DNA of 64,000 nucleotides from Niallia sp. XMNu-256 (GCF_036670015.1 NZ_CP137636.1:1156501-1220500), one strand, 5' to 3'. Counted from the first letter of the stretch, positions 33,324 to 42,439 are shown. Translations and numbers: made by a program. Notes: a model not told the origin generated them from the sequence alone.

Positions 33324-34155
33324 TCAAACATAGTGTCGAGTTCTTCGATAAATAAAGAGAGATGGGTTTTGATTTATTTTCTTCCATGAAGCTAGAATGT
33401 CTACTTCATAATTGTACCCTTCAATGTTAATAAATGTGAGGGAAGGTGGTGGTGCGTAGGATTCAAAGTATTTTGGAAGCATCGTACTGCCCATTTCCGA
33501 ATCAACCATCATCAACACAGCTTCGATGTGAGAGGCCGTATGGAAAATCTTTGGTGAAATCCCGTTATTCGAGCATGCGGCTAATAACAGATCAAAACCT
33601 AGTGAAGATTTGTCTCTTTCCAACATCACAAAAGATTCATCCATCAAATCCGAAACATGACCACTTGTCCGATTTGCTAGTGGGTGGTCACAATGCATGA
33701 TAATGGAATGAAAATGTTTCCATAGCGACTTTAATTTCAGCCCACCAATACTATGTATTCCAAGGGAGAGGGTGAAGGTGATATCTAGTTCATCAACTCT
33801 AGCTTTTCTAATAACTGACCTACATGATGTAATTTAATTTAATGTCTACCTTTGGATATTTCTATCTAAATCTTCGTATTAATTTTCGGTAATAATTCCC
33901 GAACCGGGGTACTTAACAAACCAATATTAATTATACCGATGTATCCATCTTCAGCTTGTTGGACCTGTTCAAGAGACTCATCTAGCTTTTTTATAATTTC
34001 CCGTGCATCTTTTAAAAAAACAGTACCTGCATAGGTCAACTCAACAGAATGTTTCGTACGATTTAATAGTTTTGACCCCTAATTTTTTTCTCTAGTCTAG
34101 ATAGGCAATTTGCTGGCTAAAGGCAGGTTGGGCAACATAGAGATCCCCCCATCCA
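33324..34155 (-). pseudogene. LysR family regulator, multiply broken
   Basis: Read on the minus strand, LYVAQPAFSQQI (end of a LysR helix-turn-helix) is followed by an in-frame stop. The expected middle part then appears in a different frame (SVELTYAGTVFLKDAREI and INIGLLSTPVREL), and a C-terminal effector domain follows as an open stretch of 124 residues (DHPLANRTSGHVSDLMDESF, SEMGSTMLPKYFE). The first 25 residues or so are missing. At least one in-frame stop and several frameshifts make it non-functional. Confidence 0.8.
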
Positions 34156-34419
34156 TTTACAGGTGATTTTTATGGTTATTATAATCTGAATGTTAAAAAT
34201 AGACAATTGTTATAAGGGAATTCTTATTACTAATATGTTTTTTAGATATTTTCAAAAATATTAAAAACTATTTATCATATCTAAGGGCTTAACAAGGTTA
34301 AATAAAAGGGGTTTCTTACAGGTCTGGTTGATGGTACTAAATGAAAAATACAGCAAGAATGGCAGAGAATTAAATTTCAAATAGATGAAAAGTCTTACTA
34401 AATAAAGGGAGGAAAGGGT

Positions 34420-34527
34420 ATGATTCAGTTGGCAAAAGCATTAACTCATGATGAAGCCGTCCAATGTGCAAAAGAGTTAGCAGCCAAAATTAAACCGTGT
34501 TTTAAGATAACAGAGGAAATAAGTTGA
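34420..34527 (+). pseudogene. Truncated N terminus of an HsaA/acyl-CoA-dehydrogenase-like gene
   Basis: A good ribosome binding site (AAGGGAGGAAAGGGT) precedes an ATG, but the frame stops after 35 residues. The pattern DEAVQCAKELAAKIKP followed by an EE resembles the first helix of HsaA-like monooxygenases, such as the two intact ones in this window (FLEKARELVPKLWERAPETE). I read it as the start of a gene whose body has been deleted, but it could also be a small gene of its own. Confidence 0.35.
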
Positions 34528-34812
34528 CAACCTATGATCTTAAGAATCATCGGATTATAAATTCAAAATTACCAAGAATTACGTAAAGTCTGTTCGAAGC
34601 TCTATTTTACTGCTTATACACTTGTTTTTTGACGACAAGTTTACTGGCGATCATGACTGGGAAGACCAATTCTTTTTGTTTATAATAAGTTTTTCGCTTT
34701 TGTGATTGCGATATTTGGTTAACTGGCAGGGAAAAAAGAATGGAACGATGGCGATTCAAGCAACTAGTAGGGGGGGATTTGTTCTTATATTGGGATAATT
34801 TAAGTAATTTTA

Positions 34813-34941
34813 ATGACAAGCAAGTGGAATCTGTCTATAATTAGTAATAAATACAATCTTATATTATGGTTTATACCAATAGTAATTGGTGCCATGGTGA
34901 TAGGTTGGTTATTGAAAAGAAAAGACAGAATTTTGAAATAG
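34813..34941 (+). pseudogene. Single-helix membrane fragment, probable permease C terminus
   Basis: The frame encodes 42 residues with one strong membrane segment (LILWFIPIVIGAMVIGWLL) and a short basic tail. It lacks a ribosome binding site and follows several stop codons in the upstream region, where other hydrophobic stretches occur in changing frames. It looks like the 3' remnant of a transporter. A genuine small membrane protein cannot be excluded. Confidence 0.35.
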
Positions 34942-34990
34942 GAGAGCAGCAGATTTTTAACGCAAAAAATGACTAAGGGGGAAATGTAAC

Positions 34991-35458
34991 ATGGCAAAAG
35001 AGAAAATTGAATTTGATTTTACCGAAATCTTTAAGAATGAGCGAATTGGATTTCTATCAACCATTCACGAGGAAACAGGGGCCATCCAACAAAATGCAGT
35101 ATCATGGGTTCATGGGCACAAGCCAGATGTCCTTCGAATTGCGGTAGGAAGCAAGGCGCAAATTGTTACAAACATTGAAGCGAACCCAAATGTTAATTTT
35201 AGTTTTTTCTATAATAAATCAATTGTTTCTTTCCAAGCAAAGGCAAACGTTATTACGAAAAAAATTCCAGGTGTTCCATTCCCATTAACGTTAATCGAGC
35301 TAGAGACTGATGAACTGCATGATATTATGTTCTATGGAGCCGAAGTCACACAAGAGCCTGTATATGAAAAGACATATAATGTGAAAGCTGCAGAAAAATT
35401 AGATGTTCAAGTATACGAGGGAATGGCATTAGATTTTGAAGAAATTACTTCCAATTAA
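34991..35458 (+). CDS. Pyridoxamine 5'-phosphate oxidase family protein
   Basis: The 155-residue protein has a split-barrel flavin-binding fold: GFLSTIHEETGAIQQNAVSWV, LRIAVGSKAQIVTNIEANPNV in part, and VNFSFFYNKSIVSFQAKANVI in part. Family members bind FMN or F420 and often act as reductases or oxidases of unknown substrates. It is co-directional with the following MBL-fold gene (about 90 nt apart). A link to the flavin monooxygenases further downstream is possible but not shown. The start follows AAGGGGGAAATGTAAC. Confidence 0.82.
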   Translation: MAKEKIEFDFTEIFKNERIGFLSTIHEETGAIQQNAVSWVHGHKPDVLRIAVGSKAQIVTNIEANPNVNFSFFYNKSIVSFQAKANVITKKIPGVPFPLTLIELETDELHDIMFYGAEVTQEPVYEKTYNVKAAEKLDVQVYEGMALDFEEITSN

Positions 35459-35545
35459 TTAAACCGTCTGTTTTTGATGGATAATAATGGTTGAATCAAC
35501 ATGCTCGGGTTGGAATCCGTTCTATTTGAGAGAGGAGATTGGGGC

Positions 35546-36217
35546 ATGGCTGTAAAGGTAAATGAAGGAATTCAGTTAATAGAATTGCATGACGTCATCA
35601 ATGATGTAGAGATGGTATTTAGACCAACAATCATCTGGGATGATAAGGATGTCGTACTTATTGATACGGGTTATCCTGGGCACTTAGAGGATATTAAGAC
35701 TAGTTTGGAGAAACTTCCAAATGGTAAATTAACGAAGATTATTATCACTCACCACGATTATGATCATTTAGGGAGCTTGTATGAAATCATTCAAGGCTTT
35801 GATCATAAAATTGAAGTGTATGCCCATGAATTAACGAAACCATATATACAAGGGGAAAAACCCCTTATTAAAACGGGGATTAATGTTCCAAAAACATTGG
35901 TTGATGTAACGGTTGAAGATGGGCAAGTTTTGCCATTTTGCGGGGGAATTACTGTTATATTCACACCAGGTCACACGCCAGATCACATAGGTTTATATCA
36001 TCAAGATACCAAAACCTTGATCACAGGGGATGCAATGACTGCAGATCAAGGTCAATTGCAAATTCCGAATCCTAAATTTACATTAGACATGGACCAGGCT
36101 TTAGTGTCTTTAAATAAATTTTTGGATTTTGATATTGAAACGGCTATTTGTTATCATGGCGGGGTTTGTCGAGATGGAATTAAGGAGCGTATTTCTACTT
36201 TAGCAGCTGGAAAATAG
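35546..36217 (+). CDS. MBL-fold metallo-hydrolase
   Basis: The 223-residue protein contains the metal motif HHDYDHLG near residues 70-77, a variant of HxHxDH with Asp at the second His position, then FTPGHTPDHIGLY and ITGDAMTADQGQL. It may hydrolyse lactones, thioesters or other small molecules. The chosen ATG follows GAGAGGAGATTGGGGC; a frame 45 nt longer begins inside the intergenic region without a ribosome binding site. It is followed by a strong terminator. Confidence 0.85.
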   Translation: MAVKVNEGIQLIELHDVINDVEMVFRPTIIWDDKDVVLIDTGYPGHLEDIKTSLEKLPNGKLTKIIITHHDYDHLGSLYEIIQGFDHKIEVYAHELTKPYIQGEKPLIKTGINVPKTLVDVTVEDGQVLPFCGGITVIFTPGHTPDHIGLYHQDTKTLITGDAMTADQGQLQIPNPKFTLDMDQALVSLNKFLDFDIETAICYHGGVCRDGIKERISTLAAGK

Positions 36218-36230
36218 TAGTTTCTAATCA

Positions 36231-36281
36231 ATAGAGGGGGGTGATAACACTATTAAAATGTTGTCACTCCCCTCTATTATT
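36231..36281 (+). terminator. Rho-independent terminator
   Basis: ATAGAGGGGGGTGATAACA pairs with TGTTGTCACTCCCCTCTAT around a short loop, then TATTCTAG. The stem is unusually long (about 18 bp). Confidence 0.8.
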
Positions 36282-36302
36282 CTAGTTAATTCGATATTTT
36301 AA

Positions 36303-36524
36303 TTATTGCATGAACTCTTTCATGACAAGCGGTAAATGATTACTATTCGAAAGAACACTTAATAAATAGGTTTTGCTATAATTTTTTTTATGATCTACAT
36401 AGGGAATGGCAATGATATCTCTATTTAACACTAACGGGTCATTTAAATAGAAGATTTGCATTGTGAATGGAGTTTTTCTAAACTCATTTATGGAATGATT
36501 AAAAATATGAGGGGGGAGCAGCAA
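36303..36524 (-). pseudogene. Possible C-terminal remnant of a LysR regulator
   Basis: The frame of 73 residues contains LLPPHIFN, DPLVLNRDIIAIPYVDHK and HLPLVMKEFM, a pattern like the last part of a LysR effector-binding domain. Its 5' end abuts the thioesterase start on the other strand and no helix-turn-helix part exists, so it is a remnant if real. Similarity is by pattern only. Confidence 0.35.
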
Positions 36525-36928
36525 TGATTACAAAAAAGATTCGAATTCAATTTGTTGACACGGATGCGTCTGGAAGAATTCACTACAGTGCAATATTTCG
36601 TTATTTTGAGATTATGGATCATGATTTTTTTAGAAGAATTGGTTATTCCTACAAGAAGATTCTTCAACTAGGGTTAGATATGCCGAGAGTCCATGTGGAT
36701 TGCAGTTATCTAGGGGAAATTAACTACGATGATGAGTTGGAAGCACAAGTTTCAATTTCTAAAGTAGGAAATTCATCCTATACACTGGCTTTTGGTTTTT
36801 ACAAAGGAGAGACACCTGTGGCAAAGGGAAGTCTAACCAATGTATTTATTGATCGAAATACAGGTAAATCAGTTAAAATACCAGAATCAATTAGAACCGA
36901 ATTAGCTAAACATCTTGAACCCGTATAA
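36524..36928 (+). CDS. Hotdog-fold acyl-CoA thioesterase (YbgC/4HBT type)
   Basis: The 134-residue hotdog protein begins ITKKIRIQFVDTDASGRIHY, with the Asp of VDTDASG near residue 14 as the expected catalytic residue, then the long helix (SAIFRYFEIMDHDFFRRIG). It hydrolyses acyl- or aroyl-CoA thioesters in the cytosol. The CoA-transferase pair starts 260 nt downstream, so it may belong to the same aromatic or acyl-CoA metabolism. GAGGGGGGAGCAGCA precedes the ATG. A terminator follows. Confidence 0.87.
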   Translation: MITKKIRIQFVDTDASGRIHYSAIFRYFEIMDHDFFRRIGYSYKKILQLGLDMPRVHVDCSYLGEINYDDELEAQVSISKVGNSSYTLAFGFYKGETPVAKGSLTNVFIDRNTGKSVKIPESIRTELAKHLEPV

Positions 36929-36969
36929 GCTCAGTAAGGAATAGAGATCTTTAGACAGATTTGCCATTT

Positions 36970-37006
36970 GAGGTTGTCCTTTAAAAACAAGGACAACCTC
37001 ATTTTT
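36970..37006 (+). terminator. Rho-independent terminator
   Basis: GAGGTTGTCCTT and AAGGACAACCTC arms with a short loop, then ATTTTTAG. It ends the thioesterase transcript. Confidence 0.9.
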
Positions 37007-37061
37007 AGCTTAAATTACAATCGGATAAACTCAAATTAGTAGTTATAATTATTCAACATTG

Positions 37062-37106
37062 TAAGTATTACTTAATATATATGTAAGTAATGTTAACTTT
37101 ACTAAC
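37062..37106. promoter_or_regulatory. Cluster of TAAGTA palindromes
   Basis: TAAGTATTACTTA is a perfect palindrome; its right arm pairs again with TAAGTAA 10 nt later (TTACTTA...TAAGTAA), and TTTACTA follows. The overlapping repeats look like an operator for the CoA-transferase operon. Confidence 0.5.
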
Positions 37107-37144
37107 GAGAAGAATAGTTATAAAATTATGATAAGTTAAATAAT

Positions 37145-37158
37145 TGAAAACGTTATCT
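37145..37158. promoter_or_regulatory. cre-like CcpA site
   Basis: TGAAAACGTTATCT matches 13 of 14 cre consensus positions. It lies 30 nt upstream of the CoA-transferase alpha gene, where CcpA would block transcription. Confidence 0.55.
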
Positions 37159-37187
37159 TACTTATTTCTAGATTGGAGGATTTAAAC

Positions 37188-37901
37188 ATGGGCAAGATAT
37201 TTGATTCCATACAAGATGCGATTCGCGATATCCATGAAGGCTCAACATTAGTCGTTGGTGGATTTGGAATATGTGGCATACCTGAAAATTTAATTATCGC
37301 ACTTAGAGATCAAGGCACGAAAAATCTAACGGTCGTCAGTAATAACTGTGGAGTGGATGGCTGGGGCCTAGGGTTGCTGTTAGAAAATAAACAAATTAAA
37401 AAGATGATGGCCTCTTATGTAGGTGAGAATAAAACCTTTGAAGCTCAATATTTGAGTGGAGAGATCGAAGTAGAACTGATTCCTCAAGGAACTTTGGCAG
37501 AAAGAATTCGTGCTGGTGGTGCAGGAATCCCTGCTTTTTATACCGCAACAGGTGTGGGTACGCCGATTGCGGAAGGGAAAGAAATGAAAGAATTTGATGG
37601 TCGAAAGTATATTCTAGAAAGGGGAATTGTTGGTGATTTCGCCTTGGTGAAGGCGTGGAAAGCAGACCCATTTGGAAATCTTGTCTTTAGAAAAACATCA
37701 CGTAACTTCAATCCATTAGCAGCTGCAGCAGGAAAAACCACGATCGTTGAAGTAGAAGAAATGGTTGGTATCGGTGAATTGGATCCAGATGAAATTCATA
37801 CACCAGGTATCTATGTACAACGAATCGTCAAAGGACCTGTTTATGAAAAACGAATCGAACGTCTAATGGTTCAAAGTGCGAAAGGAGGAGAAGCAAGATG
37901 A
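37188..37901 (+). CDS. 3-oxoacid CoA-transferase, subunit A
   Basis: The alpha subunit of a two-gene class I CoA-transferase (237 residues) has the glycine-rich CoA-binding block [16 protein letters not shown] near residue 25, followed by [14 protein letters not shown] and [15 protein letters not shown]. It pairs with the downstream beta subunit, whose start overlaps this stop by 4 nt (ATGA). The complex moves CoA from succinyl-CoA or acetyl-CoA to a 3-oxoacid or another carboxylate. Which of the Sco-, Cat- or Pca-type acceptors applies cannot be told. The start follows TTGGAGGATTTAAAC. Confidence 0.9.
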   Translation: MGKIFDSIQDAIRDIHEGSTLVVGGFGICGIPENLIIALRDQGTKNLTVVSNNCGVDGWGLGLLLENKQIKKMMASYVGENKTFEAQYLSGEIEVELIPQGTLAERIRAGGAGIPAFYTATGVGTPIAEGKEMKEFDGRKYILERGIVGDFALVKAWKADPFGNLVFRKTSRNFNPLAAAAGKTTIVEVEEMVGIGELDPDEIHTPGIYVQRIVKGPVYEKRIERLMVQSAKGGEAR

Positions 37902-38560
37902 GTAATAGCCGTTTAGCGATCGTAAAAAGGGCTGTGAAAGAAATTAAAGACGGAATGAATGTCAATCTTGGGATTGGAATGCCAACATTAATTGCAAATG
38001 AAATACCAAGTGAGTATAGTGTAATGCTGCAATCAGAAAATGGCTTGCTTGGAATCGGTCCTTATCCATACGTTGGGGAAGAGGATCCAGATCTTATCAA
38101 TGCTGGTAAGGAAACAGTAACAGCCGTCCCTGGAGCCTCCTTTTTTGATAGTGCTGAATCTTTTTCCATGATTAGAGGTGGTCATATTGATTTAGCGATC
38201 TTGGGAGGAATGGAAGTTTCTGAAACTGGGGATTTAGCCAATTGGATGATCCCGGGAAAGATGGTTAAAGGAATGGGCGGTGCAATGGACTTGGTTCATG
38301 GTGCCAAGCGGGTCATCGTGATCATGGAACATACAAATAAACATGGAGAAACAAAAGTAAAACGTTCATGTACGTTGCCATTAACAGGTCAAGGAGTGGT
38401 TCATTGCTTGATTACAGACTTAGCTGTATTCGACTTTACCCCACAGGGAATGGAGCTTGTTGAGTTACAAGAAGGAGCAACCCTTCAAGAAGTTCGTGAA
38501 AAAACAGAGGCACATTATATTGTGAGTCCGAAACTTCTTGAAAATTTAAAGATAAAATAG
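37898..38560 (+). CDS. 3-oxoacid CoA-transferase, subunit B
   Basis: The beta subunit (220 residues) carries the catalytic Glu47 in [12 protein letters not shown], then [20 protein letters not shown] in part and [20 protein letters not shown] in part. Glu47 forms the covalent CoA thioester. Together with subunit A it would activate a ring-cleavage or side-chain acid, or release acetyl-CoA after thiolysis. In aromatic degradation the pair often works on 3-oxoadipate. The window contains no thiolase to confirm this. Confidence 0.9.
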   Translation: MSNSRLAIVKRAVKEIKDGMNVNLGIGMPTLIANEIPSEYSVMLQSENGLLGIGPYPYVGEEDPDLINAGKETVTAVPGASFFDSAESFSMIRGGHIDLAILGGMEVSETGDLANWMIPGKMVKGMGGAMDLVHGAKRVIVIMEHTNKHGETKVKRSCTLPLTGQGVVHCLITDLAVFDFTPQGMELVELQEGATLQEVREKTEAHYIVSPKLLENLKIK

Positions 38561-38596
38561 ATTAACAACTTCAAGTTAGAAGGATTTTTTCATTAT

Positions 38597-38640
38597 GGGC
38601 AGTTTTTCTCCTACCATTTAAGGATGGAGCCTGACTGCCC
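38597..38640. repeat. Interspersed hairpin repeat, shorter GGGCAGT copy
   Basis: GGGCAGT at the left and ACTGCCC at the right enclose CTCCTACC and GGATGGAG arms. It shares its ends with the element at 8329-8395 but the inside is shorter and diverged. Confidence 0.6.
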
Positions 38641-38688
38641 CTAAAATCAAAAAGTGGCGAGAATATAAATAGTAAGAATTTGAACCAG

Positions 38689-38722
38689 AAAATGACAGGT
38701 GCTATGCATCTGTCATTTTTTT
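38689..38722 (+). terminator. Rho-independent terminator
   Basis: AAATGACAG and CTGTCATTTTTTT arms with an 11-nt loop. It ends the CoA-transferase transcript. Confidence 0.88.
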
Positions 38723-39152
38723 GCGAAATTAATAAAAGCATTTGTTAATTTAATAAAAAGGTATTTCCGTTTGACTAACTTTTTTTTATGAATATATCGA
38801 TACTATAATTTTACTTGTTGTTTTTTTCTATTTAAATAATGCTAGACATTGTTCTAAAGTTGTTAGCTATAATTCTATTCGTCGCTTTCTAATAGGTCTA
38901 TAAATATTGAGTAATATAATACTAATCTAAAATAGACAAAAGTATTTATTAGAAATAAATTATGTTAATAACTTTTTAATTTGTTCATTACGATAAAAAT
39001 GTCATGCTGATTACGATAATGAAAGGCTTCTAAATAAGGATTTAATAGAAAAATTATAATTAGTATGTTCAATAAATATTAGGGTAACCATTTTTTAAAA
39101 ATAACATTATAATAGTCTCTTAAAAGTTAATATAATTAATTTTCAGAAAATA
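38723..39152. other. AT-rich intergenic region
   Basis: About 430 nt of very AT-rich DNA with no gene, repeat or clear site. The promoter of the MFS gene begins at its right end. Confidence 0.5.
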
Positions 39153-39208
39153 TTGACAAATATAATCTCCACGATTAATATTACAGTATGTTGTTGAAAG
39201 CGCTTCTA
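39153..39208 (+). promoter_or_regulatory. Promoter with cre-like roadblock
   Basis: TTGACA and TAATAT are spaced by 17 nt. Beginning 14 nt after the -10, TGAAAGCGCTTCTA resembles cre (12 of 14), so CcpA bound there would block the transcript of the MFS gene and perhaps of the genes beyond. Confidence 0.6.
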
Positions 39209-39264
39209 ACAATGGGAACTAATCTATCTATAATGTGTTAGTAAAATTTTAGCTCGGGTTTAAG

Positions 39265-39298
39265 CCTTTATTTTTTGACGGCCAACAAAAAATAAAGG
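39265..39298 (+). promoter_or_regulatory. Perfect 13-bp hairpin in the MFS leader
   Basis: CCTTTATTTTTTG and CAAAAAATAAAGG pair fully around the 8-nt loop ACGGCCAA. It lies in the 5' leader between promoter and ribosome binding site and is not followed by a T-run. It may regulate translation or mRNA stability. Confidence 0.6.
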
Positions 39299-39344
39299 GG
39301 AAGGCCAAACAAAGCGATTGATCTTGATATGAGGGGGAAAAGGT

Positions 39345-40544
39345 TTGAGAAGAAGTGTTGGGAAAAAAATGCTTATGTTTCTGGTTGTCATAATCGCGTT
39401 TCAGGATGTAGCAGCAGGTGTAGCAGGTTCAATCATGGCTGATATCATTAATGCTTATCCAGATTATGATCCCACTATTGTCATGATGGTTGCTACGTTT
39501 CCTGGGTTAATTCAAATTATTCCAGCTCTATTTTATGGAAAACTATCAAATAGATTTAAAAAGAGAACATTGTTATTTACAGGTTTAACACTGTTTATTA
39601 TCGGTGGTACACTTCCAACATTTATTGATAGCCTGCCGTTGATTATCGCAGCGCGGGGGATTTTAGGGCTTGGTGTTGGAATTACTATGCCGCTTTCTAT
39701 TGATATCATCACGGATTTCTTTGAAGGAAGAGAGAAAGACTTTTTAATAGGGTTTGGAACTTCGACGGTTGCTTGTATTGGGGCCATTTTCTTCCAACTT
39801 GGAGGCGGAATGCTTGCCGATGCTTTCGGATGGCAATACGGCTTCCTAACATACCTATTTCCTATCTGGATTCTGGCTGTTACTATTCTTTATTTGCCTG
39901 AGCCTGAGAAGAAAGAACATGCTCATACAGCAAGTCTTGAAGGACAGAAAAAGGTTAAAATGCCAAAAGCGGTTTACTGGACTGTATTGGCTCAAGTTTT
40001 CTATTCTGCTTTAATCTTTGGTTACGTTACAAATATTTCTGTTGTAATCCAAATGGATAACCTTGGAAGTGCCACCGAAGCCGGTATGGCAATTTCGGTC
40101 TTTACATTTGGTACCTTACTTGCAGGATTTGTTTTTGGAAGATTTAAGCATATGCTGCCAAGAATGTATATGCCTGTTGGAATTTTAATGACGGGAATTG
40201 GAATGGCCATCTGCTATGTTTCACCGAATTTAACGCTTATTTTTATTGGAAGTATTATTGGGGGAGCTGGAATGGGAATTGGGCTTCCAGGAATCTTTGC
40301 AAGGGTTTCTGACCTTACTCCTGCCGCGGTTACATCTGCTGGTGTTGGATTAGTTGTTGCGGCTCAAGGGGTTGGCGGAATTATGGGACCATTTGGTTTC
40401 CAAGTTGTTCAAAATATCTTCAATCAGGGCATTGGTCGTTTCCCATTGGCTGTAAGTGCCATCGGTTTAATTTTATTGGCCATTGTTTGGGTAGTAAGTG
40501 GAACGAGAGCACCAAAGCAGGATTTAGAAGTTACGTTAAATTAA
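39345..40544 (+). CDS. MFS transporter (12-helix)
   Basis: The 399-residue protein has about 12 hydrophobic segments and the motif YGKLSNRFKKRTLLFTG between helices 2 and 3. It resembles aromatic-acid or organic-anion carriers of the MFS rather than the 14-helix exporters. Translation starts at TTG, supported by GAGGGGGAAAAGGT; a later ATG lacks a ribosome binding site. It precedes a TRAP transporter and may import a related carboxylate, or export a toxic intermediate. No substrate motif was identified. Confidence 0.82.
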   Translation: MRRSVGKKMLMFLVVIIAFQDVAAGVAGSIMADIINAYPDYDPTIVMMVATFPGLIQIIPALFYGKLSNRFKKRTLLFTGLTLFIIGGTLPTFIDSLPLIIAARGILGLGVGITMPLSIDIITDFFEGREKDFLIGFGTSTVACIGAIFFQLGGGMLADAFGWQYGFLTYLFPIWILAVTILYLPEPEKKEHAHTASLEGQKKVKMPKAVYWTVLAQVFYSALIFGYVTNISVVIQMDNLGSATEAGMAISVFTFGTLLAGFVFGRFKHMLPRMYMPVGILMTGIGMAICYVSPNLTLIFIGSIIGGAGMGIGLPGIFARVSDLTPAAVTSAGVGLVVAAQGVGGIMGPFGFQVVQNIFNQGIGRFPLAVSAIGLILLAIVWVVSGTRAPKQDLEVTLN

Positions 40545-40754
40545 TAGGATAGACTGATCGGTAAAGTGAGGATGTTGCCCATTGAGTTCTCTATTTAGTT
40601 TCAGATGAATCTTCCTTCATGACTAGGACTGAGTTGGTCTTTGATTGAGGAACAATAGCAGGTACAAAAATAGTCGAATAGAAAAACTATTTTATATAAT
40701 TAGAATATTCAGTCTATTAAATGATAATAATTACAAGAACTGAGGGGGGTTAAA

Positions 40755-41849
40755 ATGAGGTCTGTAAGAAAAAAACGGTCAATATTATTTATTGTAATGA
40801 CTAGTCTAGTTTTATTTCTCGCTGCATGTGGAGGCTCAAACCAGAGTTCTTCTGAGGCAGGGGAAAAAGATGGGGATGTCATTGAATTAGTGGTAAATAG
40901 TTGGTTTTCAAGTGATGCTGACGTTCCAAACAATGTTTGGAAACCGTGGGCAAAATATGTGGAAGAAAAAACAGATGGACGAGTTAAAGTTAAGATTCAT
41001 TATAATGGAGCTCTTGCTTCATCAAACGAAATTCTTGAAGGTGTACAAAGTGGACTATTTGATATGGGACTGGCATTAGCACTCTATTATGAAGACTCTC
41101 AATTGTTCCCACTATCAATTGGGGAGCTGCCATTTACGGCAAGCGGCGATCCTGATAAAGCAGCCCAGATTATGCAGGAATTCTCCGCTGAATATGAGGA
41201 TGAGATTTGGGACGGTGTTGTTAAAGTTGGTGTAGGCTCGCCGCCGCCTAACTACATTTATTCAACAGAACCCATTGATAGTATCGACTACCTGAAAGGG
41301 AAATCTGCTCGTGTTTCTACAGAAATGGAGGCCTTGCTCGTTAAGAGTATGGGAGGGACACCTACACAAGTTACTTTTGAAGAACTTTATAACTCTCTTG
41401 ATAAAGGAATGATCAACTCCTTCTTTAGTACTCACGATGTGTATTCAAATTTACAATTAGTAGAAGTCTCTCCACATTACCTAGGGGATCCAATGAAATT
41501 TGTTGTAGGAACAGCGATTATGAATGAAAACTTCTTTAATTCTTTGCCTGAAGATTTACAAACTCTATTTGTGGAAGATTTGAATCCAAAATGGGAAGAA
41601 TTATTCGAAGGAAATGCTCGGAAAATCATGGAGAACGATCCTGGAATCGAAAAAATGGCTAAAGATACTGGTGGAAGTATGACAAAATTCTCTGATAAAG
41701 AATTACTAGAATTCCAACGCTATGCGAAACCGGTTTGGGAGCAGTGGGCGGAGAATGCTAATAAGAGAGGGTATCCAGGAGGTGAAATGCTAGAGCGTTA
41801 TATTGAAATTTCTAAAAAACACGGTGTAGAATTAGAATTCCTTAAGTAA
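40755..41849 (+). CDS. TRAP transporter substrate-binding lipoprotein DctP
   Basis: The 364-residue binding protein starts with a lipoprotein signal (LVLFLAACGGS, lipobox LAAC near residue 25). The mature part has the DctP pattern: ILEGVQSGLFDMGLALALYY, LKGKSARVSTEMEALLVKSMG in part, and GTPTQVTFEELYNSLDKGMI. TRAP systems import carboxylates with sodium. The Arg that binds the ligand carboxylate is expected in GKSARV. A strong intercistronic hairpin follows, which may stabilise this part of the transcript. Confidence 0.92.
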   Translation: MRSVRKKRSILFIVMTSLVLFLAACGGSNQSSSEAGEKDGDVIELVVNSWFSSDADVPNNVWKPWAKYVEEKTDGRVKVKIHYNGALASSNEILEGVQSGLFDMGLALALYYEDSQLFPLSIGELPFTASGDPDKAAQIMQEFSAEYEDEIWDGVVKVGVGSPPPNYIYSTEPIDSIDYLKGKSARVSTEMEALLVKSMGGTPTQVTFEELYNSLDKGMINSFFSTHDVYSNLQLVEVSPHYLGDPMKFVVGTAIMNENFFNSLPEDLQTLFVEDLNPKWEELFEGNARKIMENDPGIEKMAKDTGGSMTKFSDKELLEFQRYAKPVWEQWAENANKRGYPGGEMLERYIEISKKHGVELEFLK

Positions 41850-41858
41850 ATAGCAAAT

Positions 41859-41891
41859 GAAGGTGTATGTAAAATCGGTGCATACACCTTC
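41859..41891 (+). promoter_or_regulatory. Intercistronic hairpin between dctP and dctQ
   Basis: GAAGGTGTATG and CATACACCTTC form a perfect 11-bp stem, followed by TTCTAAATAAT instead of a full T-run. It probably allows partial read-through and protects the dctP message. Confidence 0.65.
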
Positions 41892-41947
41892 TTCTAAATA
41901 ATCGCAGTTCTTTTTCCGTCTAGCAAACTAATAGAAAAGGTGATCTA

Positions 41948-42439
41948 ATGAACGTATTTTCTAAAGGCGTGTTCTATATTATGAACATTTTAAAGATCAT
42001 TGGAATGATTTGTTTGGGGTTAGTGATGTTGATTGTCACGATTGGGGTTATTTCACGATTAGTGGGTTATCCACTATTAGGTGTGGTTGAGTTGGCTGAA
42101 ATTATCCATTTTGTTGTCATCCTATTTGCTTTCGCGTATACGCAGTTTAACAAAGAGCATATTTCGATTGGCCTTTTAGTGGATCGATTTTCACCAAAGG
42201 TTCAGTTGATTTTTGACAATATTGCCCATGTATTAACCGTTTCTGTTTGTATGGTCATTAGTTACGTATTTTTTACAATTTCAATGGAAGAAACGAAAAC
42301 GTCTTTATTGTTCGACTTTCCTTTTCAAATTTTAAAAATCATTGTTACGATCGGATTTTTTGTTTGGGGACTGGTTTCCCTGAGCCAAGTCCGCTTTAAA
42401 ACTCCTCCAGAACAGAAGGGAGTGACATCAGATGTCTAG
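41948..42439 (+). CDS. TRAP transporter small permease DctQ
   Basis: This 163-residue membrane protein has four hydrophobic segments and the DctQ pattern GVISRLVGYPLLGVVELAEI and FNKEHISIGLLVDRFSPKVQ. It overlaps the next gene by 8 nt, so the two permeases are co-translated. It assembles with DctM and receives substrate from DctP. Confidence 0.9.
   Translation: MNVFSKGVFYIMNILKIIGMICLGLVMLIVTIGVISRLVGYPLLGVVELAEIIHFVVILFAFAYTQFNKEHISIGLLVDRFSPKVQLIFDNIAHVLTVSVCMVISYVFFTISMEETKTSLLFDFPFQILKIIVTIGFFVWGLVSLSQVRFKTPPEQKGVTSDV

Larger units (their letters stand above)
34156..34990. other. Decay zone with gene remnants
   Basis: About 830 nt that carries only remnants: a 35-codon frame resembling a flavoprotein N terminus and a short C-terminal membrane segment, both listed separately, in a background of stop codons in all frames. 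No promoter or intact gene was seen. Confidence 0.55.
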
